DNA of 60,767 nt, taken from positions 1 to 60,767 of the forward strand of contig FORK01000003.1 in assembly GCA_900113995.1 (NCBI GenBank), read 5' to 3'. Of this stretch, positions 9,225 through 18,448 are shown piece by piece (positions within the stretch are counted from its first letter, which is position 1; each line of letters starts with the position of its first letter). The notes beneath the pieces are model-generated. The model did no database searches, had not been told where the DNA came from, and was given only the letters and a program-made list of their open reading frames with translations. The position numbers and the translations under genes are program-made. The stretch comes from Ruminococcaceae bacterium D5 (GTDB lineage: Bacteria; Bacillota; Clostridia; Oscillospirales; Ruminococcaceae).

Positions 9225-11153
9225 TTAGTCCTCCTTGACGATTTCTACAAATTTTGTATTATTTTCCAGCGGTTTGAAGGGATGGCCACCATCCTCGAAA
9301 AACCGTCCAAAAAACTCGATATACTGGAGACGTGAGGTATGCACATAGGCGCCCAGCAGGCTGATCGCAAGATTGAAGATGTGTCCAAAAAGAAACACTG
9401 CCACAAAGAGGATCACGCCGGGGATACCGGTCGCCATCGTTGCGATTTTGTTGACCACCTGCCCCACCACCGCGCCGGAAAGGCCAAGGGCCATGACCCG
9501 GGAGTAGGAGAGAAGGTCCGAAAGAAAGCCGGTGATGTTGTAGACTTTACCCAACCCGCCGGTGATTTTTCCGAGGCCCTTGTTTTTGCGGCCGCCGGTC
9601 AGCAGCAGCATCAGCAGGCCGATCCCCATCAGCCATCCTCCAACCGGAAGACCCAGTGCAAAGAGACCGATGCCGAGAAACAGAACATACCAGGAGCCGA
9701 CGTCGAACACCGCGTCGAGCAGCTGGCCCTGCCGGATGGAACGCCATGCCGAAAGCCCCATGCCGATGATGATCTGGAGAGCGCCGAGCGCCAGCGAAAA
9801 GGCCAGCATTTTCATCGGATCGGTCAGGGGTTCGAACCAAATCGCGGGAATGGTAAACGCTCCGCCCGAAACTGCTGAGGCAAGATCCCCGAACCAGCCG
9901 CCGGTCAGAGCACCCGCCGCAAAGGTAGAAATCCCGCAGTACATGAAGAGGGTAAGCATCCTCTTCATCGTACCGGCGGGGCGCTTCTTCTTTAAATAGA
10001 ACCAGCAGCCGAAAAACATCAGGAGGCCGTACATCGCATCGGCCATAATGAAGCCGAAAAAGATAAAGTAGAAGAAGCTCATCAGCGGATTCGGATCGAT
10101 GATGCTTCCGTAGGTCGGAGTTCCGTACATCTCGGTAACCGCCGCAAACGGCTCAACAAAGCGGTTGTCCCGGTATGCCGTCGGGGGGTCCTCCCCGTCA
10201 GTCGGATCCCGAAGCTCATAGGCGCAGCCTTCCTCACGAAGGACCTGCTCCACCGTGCCGGCAGCGTCGGCGGGAACCCATCCGGTCAGATAGACGGTCC
10301 GTTCGGTGCGCCCAAAGCTGGAAAGAAGGCTGTCGCGCAGCGCCTCCTGCGTATAGGCGTCGATGGCCGCCGCAATTTTTTGGCGTTCGGGCGCAAAGGA
10401 AGCGATGCTCTGCGCCGCGGCTTCCCGGATGCGGCGGGCGGCGGCCTCCTCCGCCTCCAAGCTGGAGATTTCTTCTCCTGCGGTGCGGGAAACATCCCGG
10501 AAGGGGACTGCCGCGAAGCCGCTGGCGCGCAGCAGTGCCGAGGCGGCCGACGCTTCCCCTTTATGCACCAGCAGCGTCATGTAGTGCTGCTCCCGATCGG
10601 AGCCGACCAGATCAAGCTGTGACGCGGGCGCCTGCTCCGCAAGAGCGGAGCGGAGCGCTTCAAGATCACAGGAGACGGGTAGTACACCGATCCAAAATTC
10701 GGTGTGTTCGCTGCCTGTATAGTTGAGCGGCAGATCGAGAGAAATCCAGGGCCGCAGCGAGGCAATCCGCGCTTCTATACGGGCAATGGAGGCCGAAGCC
10801 TCCTCGGATTCGCGGACCAGCGCCTCGATTTGGACGGCGGCCCGGTTTGCGGCCTCGAGAGAGGCGGAATCGAAAAGCTGCCGTTCGGTCATGGTCATCC
10901 GCGCCCCGAAAAAGGACGTCTTCTGCGGCGCGGCAGCATCGAGCGCCGAATGGGCCGCTGTCAGACGCGCACGGATCTCCGCAGCGCCGGTATTTTCCTC
11001 CTGCGGCCGCAGCGCTCCGCCGGTATCGGCAAAAAGCTGGGGGGCCGCCCGTTCCAGCTCAGCGCAGCCGAGGCGCGCAAGCCGGCGCAGAACCGGACGG
11101 CGGCGTTCGGCGGGGGCTAGAACCGAGAGGCGTTTCATCGTTACAAGTGCCAT
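9225..11153 (-). CDS. ntpI: V-type ATPase subunit I (a-subunit, stator membrane part)
   Basis: 642 residues. The N-terminal half (about 1-330) is soluble and coiled-coil rich and anchors the peripheral stalks. The C-terminal half has about eight membrane segments forming the ion half-channels with the c-ring. The family segment GFIMADAMYGL occurs near residue 370, and the channel region has DLLSYSRVMALGLSG near 560, including the conserved arginine. The ATG touches the last base of the preceding gene's stop. Confidence 0.94.
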   Translation of the reverse strand: MALVTMKRLSVLAPAERRRPVLRRLARLGCAELERAAPQLFADTGGALRPQEENTGAAEIRARLTAAHSALDAAAPQKTSFFGARMTMTERQLFDSASLEAANRAAVQIEALVRESEEASASIARIEARIASLRPWISLDLPLNYTGSEHTEFWIGVLPVSCDLEALRSALAEQAPASQLDLVGSDREQHYMTLLVHKGEASAASALLRASGFAAVPFRDVSRTAGEEISSLEAEEAAARRIREAAAQSIASFAPERQKIAAAIDAYTQEALRDSLLSSFGRTERTVYLTGWVPADAAGTVEQVLREEGCAYELRDPTDGEDPPTAYRDNRFVEPFAAVTEMYGTPTYGSIIDPNPLMSFFYFIFFGFIMADAMYGLLMFFGCWFYLKKKRPAGTMKRMLTLFMYCGISTFAAGALTGGWFGDLASAVSGGAFTIPAIWFEPLTDPMKMLAFSLALGALQIIIGMGLSAWRSIRQGQLLDAVFDVGSWYVLFLGIGLFALGLPVGGWLMGIGLLMLLLTGGRKNKGLGKITGGLGKVYNITGFLSDLLSYSRVMALGLSGAVVGQVVNKIATMATGIPGVILFVAVFLFGHIFNLAISLLGAYVHTSRLQYIEFFGRFFEDGGHPFKPLENNTKFVEIVKED

Positions 11154-11464
11154 CAGCCCATTACCCTTTCCATCACTCGGGCAACCGCTGCATCCATGTG
11201 GGCCGCCGCCCGTTCTCTGAGACGGTCGCAGTCCTGACCGGACAGAGCTGCCTGGTCGGCCGCGTAGGCCTCATTCCTTTTTCGTTCCTCGGCCAGTGCT
11301 TCGGCTGTTTCAGCGCCAAGCTGCTTTTTGACATCGGCGAGCTTTTGTTCAGCAGCGTTTTGGGCCGCGGCAATCCGCTCACGCGCTCGGTTCTGCGCTT
11401 CCAACAGATTGGCGCGGGCGATTTCTTCTGCCTTGCTCACCTGCAAAATAGCGTCATAAGACAT
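11153..11464 (-). CDS. ntpF: V-type ATPase subunit G/H (peripheral stalk)
   Basis: 103 residues and the first gene of the operon. An almost continuous charged coiled coil (SKAEEIARANLLEAQNRARE...) of the short stalk subunit that pairs with subunit E; named ntpF in the Enterococcus scheme, whose order ntpFIKECGABD is exactly reproduced here. ATG at 11464 follows AGGAGG; the frame is open 12 codons further without a site. Confidence 0.88.
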   Translation of the reverse strand: MSYDAILQVSKAEEIARANLLEAQNRARERIAAAQNAAEQKLADVKKQLGAETAEALAEERKRNEAYAADQAALSGQDCDRLRERAAAHMDAAVARVMERVMG

Positions 11465-11569
11465 TGCGGTTAACCTCCTGATCCTGAATTTGGGAAGCAA
11501 GAGACACTTTCATTTTTTCGTCAAACTTTTACCGAATCTGGAAAAAATGAGCGTGCAACTCTTGGTACT

Positions 11570-11598
11570 ATTGAACATCATTCCTTGCAAAATGTCAA
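11570..11598 (-). promoter_or_regulatory. Candidate promoter of the V-ATPase operon
   Basis: Perfect TTGACA (11598-11593), 17-base spacer, TTCAAT (11575-11570; four of six consensus). It lies about 105 bases ahead of the first gene in an A/T-rich leader. The remainder of 11465-11771 shows no gene. Confidence 0.45.
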
Positions 11599-11771
11599 GA
11601 TCAATTACTTGAATTCATAAAATGCACATAAAAAAGTCATAAACTTATTTTCTAAATGTGAAGGTAACGTAAAAAAATCTTGCAAAAATGGACAGACTCC
11701 TCCAAGGTGTTTCACAGGAACGGACAGATTGCATCGGAGCGTGGTATTTCCCGAACCGTACCAGAAACAGC

Positions 11772-11806
11772 GGAGAGACGGGTCCGAAGCTCGGACCCGT
11801 CTCTCC
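11772..11806 (-). terminator. Hairpin after the SASP gene
   Basis: A 16-bp perfect stem with a three-base loop, 30 bases beyond the SASP stop. The minus-strand tail is only weakly T-rich (GCTGTTTCTGG). Confidence 0.6.
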
Positions 11807-11835
11807 CAGCTCTCCGAAGGAGAGCCCTGCCGAAA

Positions 11836-12033
11836 TTACTTCAGCGAGTTTTCGTAGGACTCAATCATTTTCTTGACCATCTGTCCACCGACCGAACCGG
11901 CCTGGCGGGAGGTCAGATCGCCGTTATATCCCTGCTTGAGGTTCACGCCAACCTCGTTGGCGGCTTCCATCTTAAACTTCTCCATCGCGGCCTTCGCCTC
12001 GGGGACAACGATCTTATTATTCGATCTAGCCAT
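11836..12033 (-). CDS. Alpha/beta-type small acid-soluble spore protein
   Basis: 65 residues. It coats and protects spore DNA and is degraded at germination by the GPR protease. The pattern is classic: a KFKMEAANEVGV segment at about 19-30 around the GPR cleavage region, and GDLTSRQAGSVGGQMVKKM at 38-56. A strong AAGGAG ribosome site precedes the ATG. In this family, expression is by the forespore sigma-G; I could not place a convincing sigma-G promoter in 12034-12130. Single gene between terminators at 11772 and 12279. Confidence 0.96.
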   Translation of the reverse strand: MARSNNKIVVPEAKAAMEKFKMEAANEVGVNLKQGYNGDLTSRQAGSVGGQMVKKMIESYENSLK

Positions 12034-12278
12034 AGTGTGAAATCTCCTTATCCATTTATTTTGTTCTGAATCTTCTTTTCAGACCCTTTGCGTTTGCAGT
12101 AATAGTATCGTAATTCTGAAAAAAAATATAAGTGTCAAAAGCTTGAAAAAACAATGGCATCAAATCATCAGCGGAGGATTTCGGATGTCCGGCAGATGAT
12201 AAAGGAATGCCTTCTTGTAAGGAGTCGTGCCACAGAGCGGGAATTGTCCGCTGCTTCAACGGATTTGTCATGATCATA

Positions 12279-12334
12279 AAAAACGGTAAACGCCGAATGG
12301 CGGGCCGCGGAAAACGGTCCGCCATTCGGCGTTT
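12279..12334 (-). terminator. Intrinsic terminator of the repeat-protein gene
   Basis: A 16-bp perfect stem (12288-12303 with 12319-12334), then a minus-strand tail of six T residues just past the left arm. It lies 42 bases after the stop at 12376. Confidence 0.85.
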
Positions 12335-12375
12335 GAAAATTAGGAAGAGAAACCCATTGGTTGGATGCTGGCAGG

Positions 12376-15300
12376 TCAAGGCTTAGTCGGCGCTTCGGAT
12401 GCCTCAGATGATGAGACGGCTGAAGCGGGAGCTTTACTTCCGACAGCGGAGGTGCTGCCGCCCGCATCAACGGATTCCGGATCGATATCCGCGGAAGTTC
12501 CGGTTTCCTCGCTGTCAAGCAGGGTAGCGACCGGAAGCTCCTCAATTTCCTCCTCGGTGCGCAGCACCGGAACGACGTAATCGCGGGGAATCCAGTCGTT
12601 GGCGACCGGCCGTCCGCCATGCAGGGTGAGGGTATAATCGCCCTGCTCGGTTGGGCCAAGGGGCAGGCGGGTGACCTCTTCCCCTTTATAGTAAATGATC
12701 AAATCACCGGAGACGGTGCGCGGAACACCGGGATCGGGAACCTCGGCAAAGGTGACCGCGACATAATAGCGCTTGGTACGGGTATCCGAGCTCTTAATCC
12801 AGTTGGTGCGGAAGGTGATGCCGGCTTCCTTAATGGCGGGAGCATTAGGGTCTTTTGACTCAAAGCCATAGGTGAAATGGCCGGATTCGAGCGCCATTTT
12901 GTCGGTGATCGTTTTGTCCTCGCCGTTTCGCAGCGCATAATAAATAGTGGAGCCATATTCAACATAGGCGCCCTTAAACTCACAGCCGTTGATGGTCGAA
13001 ATGGTGCCGTCTTCATTTTCGGCCTGCGCCCACGGGGCCACCCGGGAAATATTGTACCGGTCGTAGTCAAGCTCGCGGTCTGAAAAAACGTAGCTTCCGA
13101 TATTTTTGGTATAAAAATGATAGGCCTGCTCGTCGTCGTCGTATTTCAGGCCGTCGATCCGGGTCAGCATACTGCCGTTTCTTCTGTAAAGATAGGTGCC
13201 GGGCGAGGCAGCAAAGGTCATGATGCCATGGTGATTGAATTCTTTGGTGCCGCCGTTGAAGAAGAACAGCTCGGCGTCGGGATAAAGCGCTCCGATTTCT
13301 TCGTTGTACTCCACCGTATTGCCCAGAAGGATGTCATCCTGATCATTGGTGTTGACGGTGAAATAATTGTCGTCGCTCATACCGAAGAAGTAGAAAACAT
13401 CCTCTCCGTCGGTTCCAAGGTCTCCGAAATTATACCGCCTGTATTCCTCGTCCAGCCGGAGCAGCTCGTCCCTGTCCTCCATATCCTCCACATCCACCCG
13501 GGAGCTGGTCTTTTCCGGTCCTACCGTGGTATCGATAAAGAGGGTGCATTCGTTGTTCTTGTTGGTGATGCCGTATTTTCCCTTCTTTGAGAGGGTGATG
13601 TCGCCGAAGATGGTATAGCGGCTGGTCCAGTTGTTCTTTTCGACAATATTGATCGCGAGGAAATAATAGAAACCATACTTCCCATATGCATAGGAACGTT
13701 TCTTGACAATTTCGATGCTTTCAACCTTGTCCGCATTTTGACTAAAATCGGTCTTGATACGGATGTTTTCAACCGCATCAGGATCAGTGATCGGATGCTC
13801 GCCACCGAACTTGTCTACGCCGACCAACATATAATAGGCGGTTTCACCATAGCCTACATTGGAAGAAGTGCCGAGGTCGCTGCTTGCACGCCCGACGTAG
13901 CCCTCATCGTTTTCAACCATTTTTGTGCTGTTGACATGATGAACCAAGGTAACGGTACGGATGCCCCTGTCATTTGTAGTGTCATCTTCTCCGCCAAAAA
14001 TCAAGGGAACATTGGCGCCGAGATCAAGCGATGCCATCATCTTGTTGTCGCTGGCACGGAAAATCTCAATCACACCATCCGCAAGCATTAACCCCTGCGC
14101 ATCATCGGTTGTCTGAAGCTTGAGAAACCACTTGCTGCCGGAAGAGGATGAGGTTTCAAATGGCTCATAGCTCAGGATCAGATAATCAAAGGGATCAAAA
14201 TCATTTTCTCCGGTTGGAGTGTAGGTCACAATATAGTCTTCAGGATCAAAAAGATCTATACCAGTTAAGCTGGTATTGCTGCCATTGGCGAGTGCATAAT
14301 AGATTGCTTCTCCATATTCCACAGTGGGAGAATTCGAGCTGGCACCGGAAATCGATTTTACGACTCCCTCAGCGTTGCGCCGCTGGGCCCAGGTTGCGAC
14401 TCTTGTAAAGGGACGGGGAGCACTGTCTGTCGTCAAAGTGATACCGCGTGCTGTTAGATCAAGCGTGGCTTTCCCCCCATCCTTATGCATGAGCTTGAGC
14501 GTTCCTGTCACAGCAGCATCTTCCTCGCCGCTTTCCTGAGCAGCCAGTACAAGCTTGACATACCAACGCTCTCCGCCTGAATATTTTCCGGCAACCAGCT
14601 CGCAGGAGGAAACCTGCGCGGAGTCGCATTCGACGGTGTAGTCTTCCGGTACGATGTAATCAGGGCTGATGATATCGCCGCTGCTGTCGCGCAGAATGAA
14701 ATAGATCGTCTGCCCGAACGGGAAAGAGGAGGACGACGAGCTGGTTCCGTTCTGCGCGATCAGGGTATCGCCGTCTTTGATATACTGGGGGGCGGTGGAA
14801 GTTTTGGTAACGATTCGCTCGACTCCGGTCAGAGCGCCGGTGCGAAGCGCCAGAGGATAGTTCCCGTCCTTGGGGGACATGGAGACGCTGATTCCCAGTT
14901 CACTGCTCGTGATGCGGAAGCTGCCGTCGACCGGCAGGGATTCGGGTGCGCCGACCGGCTTGTCGATGAAGGTGACCTGAATCCACCAGCGCGAGGCGGA
15001 TGCGCTGGTCGGCTTGTAAACCAGTTCGACCGACTTGACCGGATCAAACGCCTCGGTGCCTTTGGTGTAGGAACAGGTATATTTTTCCGGGGTAAGCTCG
15101 TCAAGGCCGGTGATGTTGGAGTTCCCTGCCGCGCGCACCGGATAGTAAATGACATCGCCATACTGAAGCGCAATGCAGTCGTTTTTGCCAAGGGTGGAGA
15201 TATACCCGTCGCTGCCCATGCCCTGCGCCTGCGTACCGAGATTGTCCACCACCGTATCAGTTTTGACCGTTACCACCGCGAGCGGGTAGTTTCCATCCTT

Positions 15301-16641
15301 GGGAGCCATGGAAGCGTTGGTCGCCGGATCGGATGCGGTGATGGTGAAAACGCCGTTTAGATCCAGTTTTGCGGGTGCTCCGGCGGGTTTGTCGATCAAA
15401 ACGGCTTTGATCCACCAGCGGGAGGTGGTTTCGGTGTTCCTGTCATAGACCAGCTCGACCGATTTGACGGCGTTAAAGGGTTCTCCGCTGCCAGGAGTAT
15501 AACCGCAGGTATATTTTGACGAGGTCAGGTCATCCTCCGCGGTCAGGTAGGAACTGCCGGTGGTGCGAACCGCATAATAAAACACACCGCCGTATTCCAG
15601 CGCCTGACATTGGGTTTTGCTCATCGTGGAGATCACGCCGTTTGTCCCCTTGGACTGCGCTTGAGTGGCAAGACTTTCGATCGGAAGATCTGTCTTGACA
15701 AAAGTAACGGCAAGCGGGTAGTTTCCGTCCTTGGGAGCCATGGAAACGTTGGTCGCCGGATCGGATGCGGTGATGGTGAAGGCACCGTTCAGATCCAGTA
15801 CGGCGGGAGCGGAAGCCGGTTTATCGATCAAGGTGATTTTAATCCACCAGCGGAAGGAGGTTGCAGTGTTTTTGTCATAGACCAGCTCGACTGATTTGAC
15901 GGCGTTAAAGGATTCTCCGCTGCCAGGGGTATAACCGCAGGTGTATTTTGACGGAGTCAGGTCGTCCACTGCGGTCAGGTAGGAGCTGCCGGTGGTGCGA
16001 ACCGCATAATAGAACACATCGCCGTATTGGAGAGTCTGGCACTGCGCCTTGGTCATGGTGGAAATCACACCGCTTTCCCCCATGGCCTGTGCCTGCGTGG
16101 CAAGGCTCACAATCGGCTGGTCGCCTGTGACGGCGGCCCGAAGGGTGATATTGCGGGCTGTGAGATTCAAGGTAAAGGAAGTTCCTCCCGCCTTCGGCGC
16201 GATGACAATGCTGCCCTGAACGGCGGTGTCTCCGGTCAGGCTTCCCTGCTCAATCAGCGGCACCTTGAGATACCAGAAGACACCTCCGACTGAACTTTCC
16301 TTCACCAGAGCAAGGCCGCCGGTATCGACACCCTGAGTGCCCGAGAAAGTGATATCAAACTTGGCCGGATCGACATAGTCGGGATCGGCGATATTTCCTG
16401 CGCTTCCGGATGCAGTGCGCAGCAGAAAGTAAACCGGCGTTCCGTAATCGAGAGATTTCGCGGTGCTGGCACCGCTTGTGTCGTTGGAAATCAGCGTTTC
16501 TCCGCTTTTCACATACTGCGGTACAGTGGAGATGGTAGTCGGAGTTTTTTCCACCCCTTCCGCTGCTGCCGATATCGGCATTAAGGCGGCAATCATCGCC
16601 AATGCCAGCAGGGTTGAAACCAGGCGCTTGCTTCGCTTCAT
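12376..16641 (-). CDS. Large secreted repeat protein, function unknown
   Basis: 1421 residues with a clear signal peptide (MKRSKRLVSTLLALAMIAA..., cleavage near PISAAAEG). The mature part is a chain of related modules of about 120-150 residues, each starting with an aromatic block such as YGDVFYYAVRTTG and followed by KYTCGYTPG and RWWIK-type strands; three consecutive modules (about residues 185-580) are near-identical. The later half repeats the theme with more divergence. The tail (last ~60) is rich in S, E, A and P; no LPXTG or other anchor is seen. The predicted beta-rich modules suggest an extracellular or surface binding protein, but no family is recognised. The ATG at 16641 is chosen: GGGAGG is seven bases upstream, whereas the ATG at 16647 abuts it. 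Confidence 0.85.
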   Translation of the reverse strand: MKRSKRLVSTLLALAMIAALMPISAAAEGVEKTPTTISTVPQYVKSGETLISNDTSGASTAKSLDYGTPVYFLLRTASGSAGNIADPDYVDPAKFDITFSGTQGVDTGGLALVKESSVGGVFWYLKVPLIEQGSLTGDTAVQGSIVIAPKAGGTSFTLNLTARNITLRAAVTGDQPIVSLATQAQAMGESGVISTMTKAQCQTLQYGDVFYYAVRTTGSSYLTAVDDLTPSKYTCGYTPGSGESFNAVKSVELVYDKNTATSFRWWIKITLIDKPASAPAVLDLNGAFTITASDPATNVSMAPKDGNYPLAVTFVKTDLPIESLATQAQSKGTNGVISTMSKTQCQALEYGGVFYYAVRTTGSSYLTAEDDLTSSKYTCGYTPGSGEPFNAVKSVELVYDRNTETTSRWWIKAVLIDKPAGAPAKLDLNGVFTITASDPATNASMAPKDGNYPLAVVTVKTDTVVDNLGTQAQGMGSDGYISTLGKNDCIALQYGDVIYYPVRAAGNSNITGLDELTPEKYTCSYTKGTEAFDPVKSVELVYKPTSASASRWWIQVTFIDKPVGAPESLPVDGSFRITSSELGISVSMSPKDGNYPLALRTGALTGVERIVTKTSTAPQYIKDGDTLIAQNGTSSSSSSFPFGQTIYFILRDSSGDIISPDYIVPEDYTVECDSAQVSSCELVAGKYSGGERWYVKLVLAAQESGEEDAAVTGTLKLMHKDGGKATLDLTARGITLTTDSAPRPFTRVATWAQRRNAEGVVKSISGASSNSPTVEYGEAIYYALANGSNTSLTGIDLFDPEDYIVTYTPTGENDFDPFDYLILSYEPFETSSSSGSKWFLKLQTTDDAQGLMLADGVIEIFRASDNKMMASLDLGANVPLIFGGEDDTTNDRGIRTVTLVHHVNSTKMVENDEGYVGRASSDLGTSSNVGYGETAYYMLVGVDKFGGEHPITDPDAVENIRIKTDFSQNADKVESIEIVKKRSYAYGKYGFYYFLAINIVEKNNWTSRYTIFGDITLSKKGKYGITNKNNECTLFIDTTVGPEKTSSRVDVEDMEDRDELLRLDEEYRRYNFGDLGTDGEDVFYFFGMSDDNYFTVNTNDQDDILLGNTVEYNEEIGALYPDAELFFFNGGTKEFNHHGIMTFAASPGTYLYRRNGSMLTRIDGLKYDDDEQAYHFYTKNIGSYVFSDRELDYDRYNISRVAPWAQAENEDGTISTINGCEFKGAYVEYGSTIYYALRNGEDKTITDKMALESGHFTYGFESKDPNAPAIKEAGITFRTNWIKSSDTRTKRYYVAVTFAEVPDPGVPRTVSGDLIIYYKGEEVTRLPLGPTEQGDYTLTLHGGRPVANDWIPRDYVVPVLRTEEEIEELPVATLLDSEETGTSADIDPESVDAGGSTSAVGSKAPASAVSSSEASEAPTKP

Positions 16642-16930
16642 TTTCATACCTCCCGAAGGTTCTGCCGTGCCGCACGTCCCGCAGATCGGGCAAAACGGCG
16701 GTGAAACGGCACTCTCTTTTCACATAAAATTATAGCATACCGATCCGAAACGCCGGTGTTTCTCCCTTATTTCTCTTATTTTCACCAGAGTATTTTGCAG
16801 GCAATTCGGCAGAAGAATGCAAAACAAATGGGAATCTTCGTCGATGTTCACAAAAAAGGGCAGGCCGTCTGGCAAAGGCGGGACTTGCGGCAGCACGAAA
16901 AGCGCTTTGCACAAGCTGGCCGTTCAGGGG

Positions 16931-16981
16931 ATGCTGAAATTTTTTCACCCGCGCCGCCCGTCCCACAGCCCGGGAAAAGGC
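16931..16981. repeat. Partial copy of a dispersed repeat
   Basis: About 50 bases (starting atgctgaaattttttcaccc) repeated in direct orientation at 17078-17128. It corresponds to the left third of the longer element at 17078-17221. The enclosing interval 16642-17263 has no supported gene; this repeat and the next are its only visible content. Confidence 0.85.
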
Positions 16982-17077
16982 GAATTGGGCCGCGCTTGGC
17001 CTTCGTTTTTTCGCTTGCCCGCGCCAGTCCTGCCCGGTATGCGGAACGCCCGGGCAGAGGGCGGCACCGCTAAGGAA

Positions 17078-17221
17078 TGCTGAAATTTTTTCACCCGCGC
17101 CGCCCGTCCCACAGCCCGGGAAAAGGCCGCTGTTCCTATCGCGATGGTTTTCTGCCATCCAGAGATTCTTGTGAGCGGCTTGTCCCTGATCGATTCTTGA
17201 AGCGAAAATCTTTTATCCACA
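17078..17221 (+). repeat. Dispersed repeat, copy A
   Basis: About 130 bases from 17092 are repeated, inverted and with some dozen differences, at 18081-18210. The shared core includes cgctgttcctatcgcgatgg and catccagagattcttgtgag. The two copies bracket the lipoprotein gene 17319-17978. Confidence 0.85.
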
Positions 17222-17257
17222 CAGGCAGAGCCGGCAGTCTTTTTTGTGCTAAAGCCA

Positions 17258-17300
17258 ACAAAAGAGGGAGCCGCAGGATCATACATCCTGCGGCTCCCTC
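17258..17300 (-). terminator. Intrinsic terminator of the DUF6305-like lipoprotein gene
   Basis: A 16-bp stem (17264-17279 with 17285-17300), loop of five, followed on the minus strand by TTTTGTTGG. It lies 19 bases past the stop. Confidence 0.85.
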
Positions 17301-17318
17301 AGGACCTTCGGCATGCCG

Positions 17319-17978
17319 TCACGCTGGCGGCAAAGGCTTGGAATCGCTCATTTCCCCGAGCAGCTCCTTCATTTCCCGGACCGTCCCGCGTGTTAGACAG
17401 GGAAGCTTCTGCTCCGCGGCATATTGCGCGATGGTGCCGCTGCGGTCGCCGCTTTCGGTAGCAAGAATCAAGTCGGCATAGGGCAGCGTCAGCTGAATCA
17501 GGTCGGAGGTAAGGCTGTCCTGGTTGGCGGAATCCCCAAGCCGGATCATCACCACCGTACAGGAGTCGGGAACAGCGCAAAGAAGCTGCTCTGCGCGGTC
17601 ATATTCTTCCGCGCTGTTCAGCCCGCTCGCATCCAGAGCCTTGGCACTGGCCCCTACCGCCAGAATGACGGTTGGATAATCCGGCAGGATTTCGGGCGAA
17701 GCTATCGGTTCATAGGTAAAGACGGCGCCGAGATCGGTGAGCATTTCCCTCACCAGAAGTCCATCGATGCTTTGCCCGAAGGAGGTTACGAGCATCGGTT
17801 CGGAAAGAGCGGGCGGTTCTGCCGGTGCGGGGATGGATGTCTGCGGCTGGTCGGGAGCCGGAGAATTCTCCGGCTCAGATTGGCTCACGCTGATGGAGGA
17901 GGCCGCCGCTGATTCCGGGGCTGCGGCGCATCCGGCGCAGAGCATCAGTGCAAGTGCTGCGGCAATCCATCGTTTCAT
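17319..17978 (-). CDS. DUF6305-like lipoprotein
   Basis: 219 residues. Signal peptide with lipobox (LMLCAGC), a S/P/A-rich linker to about residue 60, then one alpha/beta domain opening MLVTSFGQSIDG and containing VILAVGASAKALDASG, resembling the family I know as DUF6305. No catalytic motif is evident. A paralogue at 38973-39686 has the same plan (VLVTSAGQGGD, VVGASMKGLGAAG) and heads a transporter operon, so a role in substrate capture or transport is an inference. ATG at 17978 follows CGGAGGAAG. The gene is flanked by inverted repeat copies and its own terminator. Confidence 0.7.
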   Translation of the reverse strand: MKRWIAAALALMLCAGCAAAPESAAASSISVSQSEPENSPAPDQPQTSIPAPAEPPALSEPMLVTSFGQSIDGLLVREMLTDLGAVFTYEPIASPEILPDYPTVILAVGASAKALDASGLNSAEEYDRAEQLLCAVPDSCTVVMIRLGDSANQDSLTSDLIQLTLPYADLILATESGDRSGTIAQYAAEQKLPCLTRGTVREMKELLGEMSDSKPLPPA

Positions 17979-18080
17979 ATCGTTCTTCCTCCGGGAAAAC
18001 AGGCATGCGGCGCCCGTCCGCATGGACGGACGCTGCCCCTGTTTGTATCGCTTCAGCGAACAGAATCACCAGCTCTGTTG

Positions 18081-18210
18081 GTGAAGATAAAAGGCTTTCG
18101 CTTCAAGAACTGATTAAGGCAAGCCGCTCACAAGAATCTCTGGATGACAGACAACCATCGCGATAGGAACAGCGGCCTTTTTCCGGCTGTGGGACGGACG
18201 GCGCGGGTTG
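18081..18210 (-). repeat. Dispersed repeat, copy B (inverted)
   Basis: Reverse complement of copy A (17092-17221). The rest of 17979-18448 shows no gene: only this repeat and a GC-rich hairpin at 18354-18370. Confidence 0.85.
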
Positions 18211-18448
18211 ATAAGCAGCCGATCTTCAGAATCGCAAAAAACCGCGATAGAAGAAGTTTGCTGTTTGAGCAGCGGGCATAGGATGCGGAGGCAAGAGATT
18301 TCGGCGCATCTTGAGATGCCCGCCGGCATCAGAGCATGACCGGATCTATCGGCTTCTCCGGCACGGCCGGAGGGTTTGACTTGAATTTTGCGTTACTACC
18401 GCTCAGGTTTAGTTTACCACAAAGTTTTTCGCAGAACAATAGATGCCA

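Noticed and set aside
11836..12130. Sigma-G promoter upstream of the SASP gene
   Set aside because: Expected from the family, but no pair of matching -35/-10 boxes with correct spacing could be placed; GATACTA near 12100 lacks a partner.
16730..17286. Minus-strand frames that repeat an AFSRAVGRAARVKKF peptide
   Set aside because: The repetition comes from the dispersed non-coding repeat; different copies are in different frames and have no ribosome sites.
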